In this document: piece by piece, positions 57,621 to 64,000 of the stretch
How the letters are laid out: each line of letters starts with the position of its first letter
Numbering within the stretch: the first letter of the stretch is position 1
Assembly (NCBI GenBank): GCA_014706385.1
Contig: JACGZH010000011.1
Location: 310,001-374,000, forward strand
Source of the DNA: Phaffia rhodozyma
Taxonomy: Eukaryota; Basidiomycota; Tremellomycetes; Cystofilobasidiales; Mrakiaceae
DNA length: 64,000 bases
Direction of reading: 5' to 3'
The notes under the pieces: model-generated
Seen by the model: the letters and a program-made list of their open reading frames with translations, nothing else
The model's database searches: none
Told to the model about the DNA's origin: nothing
Program-made: the position numbers and the translations under genes

Positions 57621-57801
57621 TTGTGACCATTTCTTGATTTCTATTCAAGTCAGCACCGCAAGATTGATAATATCGTACTGAACATCAAATATGATATATT
57701 AACCAAGAAATCGAAAAATTACAACATCAGATGTATTATTAAGATCAAGACAGCGAGGTGGAATGACGGGGAAAAAGTACAAGAGAACCTGTACTGTATA
57801 T

Positions 57802-60800
57802 CTAGAGAGTAGCTGCTGAAACCTTTTCAAATAAAAAACAGATCCTTCCCCCTTGGCCTTCACGTGCCATCTTGACGAGATCTACCACTCCACTCCAACC
57901 GTCCTCCGGTCGCCTTGATCTCTTCACCGCCGTCTCATTCGGCCCAGGACTCTCTGGATCTTCTACCAGATCCAAAGTGCTGACCTCCTCGTCCAACCCT
58001 TTCACCTTCTCTGTTGAGCTTACTTTGGAAAGACCGCTCTCGCGCTCTGATTCATCTTCTTCGTCAGTATCCGGCCAGGGCTGAGAATACCTGGGATGTG
58101 ATTGTGTGAGCTGAAGCTTTCTCATAAGGGGAATATCCTCCTCGTCTTCTTCAGCGTCAGATGAATGTCCACCTTGGAACAGCACATCTTCCTCGTCCTC
58201 GTCTGACTGAGGCCAAGGTTGAGTCTGATGAGCGCGTCGCTGAGTTGAGGGCGGATGGATAGGTTGGTCGTCGTCATCACCGCCGTTAGAATCCTCAACT
58301 TCAGAGCTATCCTCGCTCAGAGTCGAAGCAGCGGGCTGAAAGGAGGACGGTGGATCAAGGAGAGCAGTAGACGCGGTTCGAGAACTGTTGATTCCGTGAG
58401 ATGTCTGAATGATCGTTCGAAGACTTTCGTCTTCGATAAGGGCTGCGCTGACAGGATTGAGACACTCTATGTGATTCCACTCCTTCAATACAGCTAGCTT
58501 ATCGTCCTTTTCCTTCTGAGCCTTATAAATTGATGAACACGAATATTGATCCATGTTTGTTAGCTGTATTACAAAAAAAAAGCCACTAGACAGTCTACTC
58601 ACTTTACGTCTCCTCTTTTCTTCGATTCCAGGCCTGATATTACTGGCGGTTGATATGTAAGGGGTCTCATTATCAGATGATTCCTCATCAGGGTCAAGGT
58701 CTAAACACTGTTGCAGACTCATCGTCCCTTCTTCTTTCTCGAAGAGACAATCACACTCGAGAAGCTGTGGTATTGAGATTAGTGTAGGGTCAGTGAACCT
58801 AATTGGAATTCTAGATGTTTGCCCACAAAAGATGAGACTTACATCGTGTGTCTGACACGGAGTGCTTGTCTGAACTGAGAAAAGATTTCGGAGCTCTTCG
58901 ACAGTAAAGCTGTCGCTAGCTCCCTTAGCAGACTTTCCATCAGATGTTTGGTCTCCATCCAAGACCGAGCTCGACAACCCAAGCTTACTAAGAGGGAAGC
59001 GGCGTGATGTTAGCCGAAGGATCACAGCAGAACTTGATAGAATGAATCTGGCTTACGTGACTTGACGTTGGAATATTTTTTCCTGGAATAATCAAAGTAC
59101 AAGTTATCGACTGCGAATCGTGTCAACACACGAGCCGGAACACATACCTCAATACTTCCTGCAGTCATGAATCTATAAATGAACACTTTGCGCTTCTGAC
59201 CATCCCGATGCACTCGAGCCATAGCCTGAAGATCCGTTGACGGATTCCTACAGATAGCAACAACAAAGCTTAAAACAAGACTCATATGATTTACTGATAA
59301 GGGGGTTGCATACCAATCACAATCAAACATGATTAGGCGAGACGCGCCAATCAAGTTGAGTCCTGATGAATATAGACAAACATCCGATGAAATGTCCACA
59401 TTGATAGTCAGCACAAACGAGATCAAGACGAGAGCAACATCGCGATCAAGACGGAAACGAACCAGCGCCACCACTTTTAGAACTCAACAAGAAAATGAAG
59501 CTTTGAGCTTGCGTGCCACGGTTAAATCTGCGCATATGGTCATTCGCTCAATACAGATCGGTTCGGATCAAGATGAACTATAATACGAGCACAAGCTTGT
59601 ACTAACTTATCTACCATCTCTTGCCTTCGACCTTGGGGAACAGATCTGTATAAAAAGAAACGACAGATTAGGAACAGTCTTAGAAACAAGAGAAATGTCA
59701 GAAGTCTCACCCATCCAACCTCTCGTATCGATACTTTCTTAAAGTACAAATCGCCTCCAAGATATTCAAGGTCTTGAAAGGTTTACAGGGATTGTCAGAT
59801 TGATAGAACTTGATTTTTTCTACAAAGGGAAAGTCATACCTGTGTGAAGTTGGACACTAGTACTACTTTCTCATCAGATTGAGTAAAAATATGATTCAGA
59901 AGATCAGAGACCGCAACCAATTTACCTGCAAATAGAACAACAGCAGACAACGCAGATTCAGCAAGTTTCTTCTTGTCTAGAAACTAAAGAGGAAAGAAGA
60001 GGAGCTGACCGCTGCAGTTAACATCATGGTCTACACAATCATCTGGAATCATCGTCCGAGCGGATTTAACAGATGCAGGCGAGTCATCCGATACACCCTA
60101 CAACCATGCGACCCCTTAATCAGCGTTTCATCATCAAATTCATGATCGTAAAAGAGATAAAATAGTCTCACCGAATCTTTCTCTTTGAAAAGCTGGATAA
60201 AGATTCAACATTATGAGCCGCACAGATCTAATTTACAAGCTATGAAGTTGATAGAGACACACCATCGGACTGTTGCAAATCTTTCTAGCGTGTGTGACTG
60301 AACAGTAGATCCGGTCAATGAGAAGATCTATCAACCAGAGACGGCAGAAAACTCACTAAGCTGAAGCGCTTGTTGGCTAAAGAAGATATGGAGCATAAAC
60401 AACCAAAAAGGTCAAATTCCCAATTTCGTCAACATGTCTGAAAGAAATACTCACGCAGGACCCCGTATGAAACTTTGAACAGATTGAGGGTGAAGTAGTT
60501 TCGCAAATATATCAAGTTGAACTTTCGAGGGTGTGACGAAAACAACGTATTCATCTGCATGATTCAAAGTAACAATAAAATAGCGAGAAAGTTAATACGC
60601 TGTGATGAAAATATTTAGAAAGGCTGAATAACTAACGCTTGGGGGGTAGGAACTGGGTAAGGATCTCGTTTGTTCGTCTAAGGATGAACTGTCTACTAAG
60701 CTCAGATAGCTTAGCACCTCTCGCCTGGCCAAGCTCTGCGTCGACCTTTGAGCACTGTGGCGTACGTGATTTTATCTGTAATAATGCATGCGAAAGAGGT

Positions 60801-63800
60801 TGAACATACGCGACAGAGGGTAAGATTAGTTCAGGAAAAAACTTACAATGGGCTTTTCGTATATCTTTGTGAAACTCGAGTGTGTATCAAGAATCCCGGG
60901 ATTCACGAAGTCCACCTAGAGAGCGTGAGGCAGATGAAAACAATTAACATTTGGAGAAGCACACAAAATATAAACATTTATGGGTGACCCACCATGCTCC
61001 AGAATTCAGACAGATCGTTTTGCAGAGGTGTTCCAGATAGGATAATTCCTTTGAGAAGAATAGGGCAGTGCACAGAATCAGCTTCGAAACAAATGAAGGC
61101 TCGGTATAGAAAAAAGAGACAGAGATAACCCTTACGACGCTTCGTGCCCAATGCATCAAACATCTTGCTTGTCTTGGCATCCTTACTCTTCAATCGATGA
61201 CCTATTAATTTGAGAGGATCCCATTGTTCAGCTATGCTTCGTCTTTACATACCGACGTGAAAAGTCTAAGACACGGGCTTACCTTCATCACAGACAATCA
61301 ATCCAATAGCAGGCTGACATGATTTCAGATCCTGTATACATGTCCTAAGCTGGAGTAATTCAACACTCGATGAAGAAGAATTAGTTATCTAGTTTGGAAA
61401 GAGGAAGATTACTTGTGAAAAGACACCGTACCTTTTCATATCCAATCACTAACACCTGATGCCTCCTCGAATTAGAGAACTGCTTGATATGGTTTCTATC
61501 TCCGTCCCCCACAAACACACCCTATGGATTACAGATAGTATCAGTGATGAACATGCAAAAAAATTGCTACAATATCTGATAGAGAGATACTGTAAACTTG
61601 TCTATCGAGGAGTACTTACCAAACCGTCTCTTCCAAGCCACTTTGTGAACTCTTTCTTCCAATTAGTGGTCAAGCTGACAGGACACACAACCATTGCCTT
61701 CCCGATGCTAAGTATTGGTGATACAAGCTCATGTGAGTATCCAAGTGCAAGAAAGATTTTGATGGAAAGAGCGTTACTGAACACCAGAGAGCGAAAGAAG
61801 AGGACATACACTCCTGGGTGCTTCGGGTCTGCATATGGATTTTGTTTGAGAAGTGTCCATATCAAGGCAATCGTTTGAAGGGTTTTACCCAATCCCCTGA
61901 TAGATGAGAAAGATATTGAGAAGACTATATCAAGTAGTCAGACACACGACTCAGGTATGAAACGACTTACATCTCATCAGCCAAAATCGCGCCATTGCCC
62001 TCGAACTTACGAAGGCCCATCACGCATTCATACATAAACTTCCGAAAGGCAACGAATACAAGAGCAAGCAAGATCAGTCGAAGACACCACAAAAAGTGCA
62101 AGGGAGGATGACCATTTACCTTGACACCATCCCGCTGATGAGGTCTCATTTTCTCAGAGAGAGTTGGGTCTATGACTACATCAACCACATCGTATTTTCT
62201 ATGAGTTGATTGAAAAACATCAATCGACTGTTTCATAGCATAAAATAGAAAGAGGAGATAAATATTCATACTTTGGATTGTTTCTGGCTTGCTGATCTTT
62301 ATTCGGTCGTTTCATTATGACGGCACCTTCTCTTGTCGAGTCAAATCTAAGAAGCATAGAAAATGTACACAGTCAGGCTCATAATTTCAGGTCAAGGATG
62401 CAACGAACCCCAAATAGAGAGACGCACCTGCCCTTCCTGTTTTCTGCCAAAACAGTCATTCCGGCCATGACACTATTCATTGTCGGCGCCTTGAACGGAT
62501 TCTCTTTTGCTTTGAATCTTAATTTTTCCAAAGCGGCATTTGGCATAGCATCTACGACAGTCTCTGCCATTTCTAAATCAGTTGGTTCGTCCTTGACCAT
62601 TATACTAGGCGGTTTTGGTGCCTTCGAGTCTGTCTCAGGACATGCTAGCAGACCGTTCTGATGAAACTCCTCTACTATTTGTTCTTGGGCATCAGGATCC
62701 GGCTTTATCCGGGGTATATCCAAAACGTGTCCTGTTGATATTGGCAAAGTAGATGCCGCAAGGGATACAGAAGACCTGGCTGCCGGTTCATCCGATGGAC
62801 CTCTCGTCTTAGACTCGTAAGTTCCAAGAGAGGACATCTTGGCGGTTCGAGGGACCATAGGCTTGAAAGAAGGACCAGATACGCGATTTGTGTTTTGTAT
62901 TGAAGCGGACCCAGTTAGAGACTTGTTGGCTCCGAAACAAGATCCTGTTATCCCGATGATAATGATGACATCAGAATGTGACCATCAGTCTAATGAATCT
63001 TATGAAAATTGAAAGTCGAACTCACCTGATAGATAGCTATAGCAAAAGATGAAATATAAGTGTTATCCATTGAGAGTCGTCAATATGATCAGCGACTCCT
63101 TGATCAAAGTCAATACTTACTCTTGAGCTGATATTGGCGCGTCGATTTCGACGTCTTTTCCTGAAACTTTGAGAAGATCTCCACTACTAAGCTCCCCGGC
63201 TGAGAATGGCGCGGAACCGATACTGTAGTGAGAAGGAGATCAGTTTCCGTAACAAGAAGGACGTGAAAGTATTGAAAAACCTCGTACTCTTTTCCACTAT
63301 CGTCTTTTAGAGAACATCTCGACCCTCTCACGACGAGCACACCATCTCCATCCCAAGTCTGTGAGTCAGTATACATGATGCGATTGTTAGTTTTGATGTT
63401 TCGGAAGGAAGGGTGCATATATTGATATATGCGCAATAGATTCAATCTTGTCAAACGTACCTTATGCTTCAAGAACGAAGACGAAGAGGCAAACACAGAT
63501 TGCGGTAAGCGGAGTCCCTAAAATAGAGCGTGATGTTGGTAAATGATCCTACCTTCTTGGTTTGATATCTTCGCCTGTTTGTGACAAAGTACAAAGTCAA
63601 ACTCAGTACCTGAGAAATTATACGGAGTGGCACAAATGACATGATGAGCTTACCACTGTACGCTCCTACCAAGAAACCCTCCACCAAAGTGCGCAGATAT
63701 CTGTCAGTACGCCAGGCTCAATGACTGAATGATGTTGAGGATGATTCTCATAGTACCAGTATGTTGCTACATCTCCCTCTTTGCTGTCTCCATGCTTGTC

Positions 63801-63962
63801 TGCATTTACTCCATAGAAGACAGCTCGAGTCGGACCCGGCCTCTTTGTTAGGCTCGATCCACCAGCCACTAGAGGATCATTCGGAGCCTTTCTCTTGAGA
63901 CTGTCCGTCGAAGGAGACGACTTGGATGATTGGCCTAGAAACGGAGACTGGAACTTGACCAT
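57802..63962 (-). CDS. RDH54: RAD54B/RDH54 SNF2-family recombination translocase
   Basis: Swi2/Snf2 ATPase of the Rad54 group, which moves along double-stranded DNA, remodels Rad51/Dmc1 filaments and acts in meiotic and homologous recombination. The N-terminus reads [20 protein letters not shown], then [30 protein letters not shown] (an Rdh54-typical segment) and [20 protein letters not shown]. Motifs: [16 protein letters not shown], Ia [74 protein letters not shown] and [23 protein letters not shown] rather than DEAH is normal for Rad54. The C-terminal 400 residues form an acidic, Ser-rich tail ([20 protein letters not shown]) that is long for the family. About twenty introns. ATG 63962 is plausible but only 38 bp from the window end, so an upstream exon cannot be excluded. 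Confidence 0.93.
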
Positions 63963-64000
63963 TCAGCAAGAGTAAAAGACACAAAGAAAGAACAACTTGT

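Overview
The window looks like nuclear DNA of a basidiomycete fungus. Genes are dense, lie on both strands, and carry many short introns (about 50-150 nt, GT...AG, CTNAC-type branch points), with several exons under 30 nt. Base composition is moderate. The repertoire (peroxisome-type carrier, GH28 pectinase, MFS permeases, fungal type I FAS) fits a free-living basidiomycetous yeast. A Tremellomycete/Cystofilobasidiales-like (Phaffia-like) source is my guess, not a proof. I see no tRNA, rRNA, CRISPR array, intact transposon or virus.

Layout, left to right: OMA1-like mitochondrial metalloprotease (+, 87-2592); unrecognised membrane protein (-, 3428-5032); fatty acid synthase alpha subunit (-, 5345-12164), divergent from a mitochondrial RNB exoribonuclease (+, 12705-16153); TRAPP subunit Bet3 (-, 16523-17444); an unrecognised fungal protein (+, ~17663-19186); DHA2-type MFS transporter (-, 19542-21329); peroxisomal-type carrier (+, 22385-24714); HINT3-like HIT hydrolase (-, 25058-26039); secreted GH28 pectinase (-, 26584-28804); disordered protein with a PRXL2 peroxiredoxin-like domain (+, 30011-33629); ACS-family MFS permease (-, 34184-36709); SDR oxidoreductase (-, 37426-38726); HBS1/SKI7 (+, 39970-44256); ZIP zinc transporter (-, 45689-48173); hexose transporter (-, 49527-51455); four-TM protein with a prion-like tail (-, 52338-54381); RCM1/NSUN5 rRNA methyltransferase (+, 54825-57620); RDH54/RAD54B translocase (-, 57802-63962, at the window edge).

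Genes are single transcription units with no metabolic cluster. Several are general housekeeping (lipid synthesis, mitochondrial RNA and protein quality control, vesicle tethering, ribosome rescue, rRNA modification, recombination); others concern uptake and carbohydrate use (pectinase, hexose, anion and zinc transport).

Two loci stand out. The FAS alpha polypeptide begins far upstream of the yeast alpha start, inside the malonyl/palmitoyl transferase domain. The transferase histidine is therefore encoded by the alpha gene, while the catalytic serine must lie on the separate, unseen beta chain. The HBS1 locus has the structure expected for alternative splicing between an Hbs1 GTPase and a Ski7-like exosome adaptor: a retained exon with its own stop codon, a C17-T-C20 tract, then a distant acceptor leading to the GTPase exons. 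Its start codon also appears to be split by an intron. Exon boundaries were derived by hand from splice signals and conserved protein sequence; those marked uncertain need RNA evidence.
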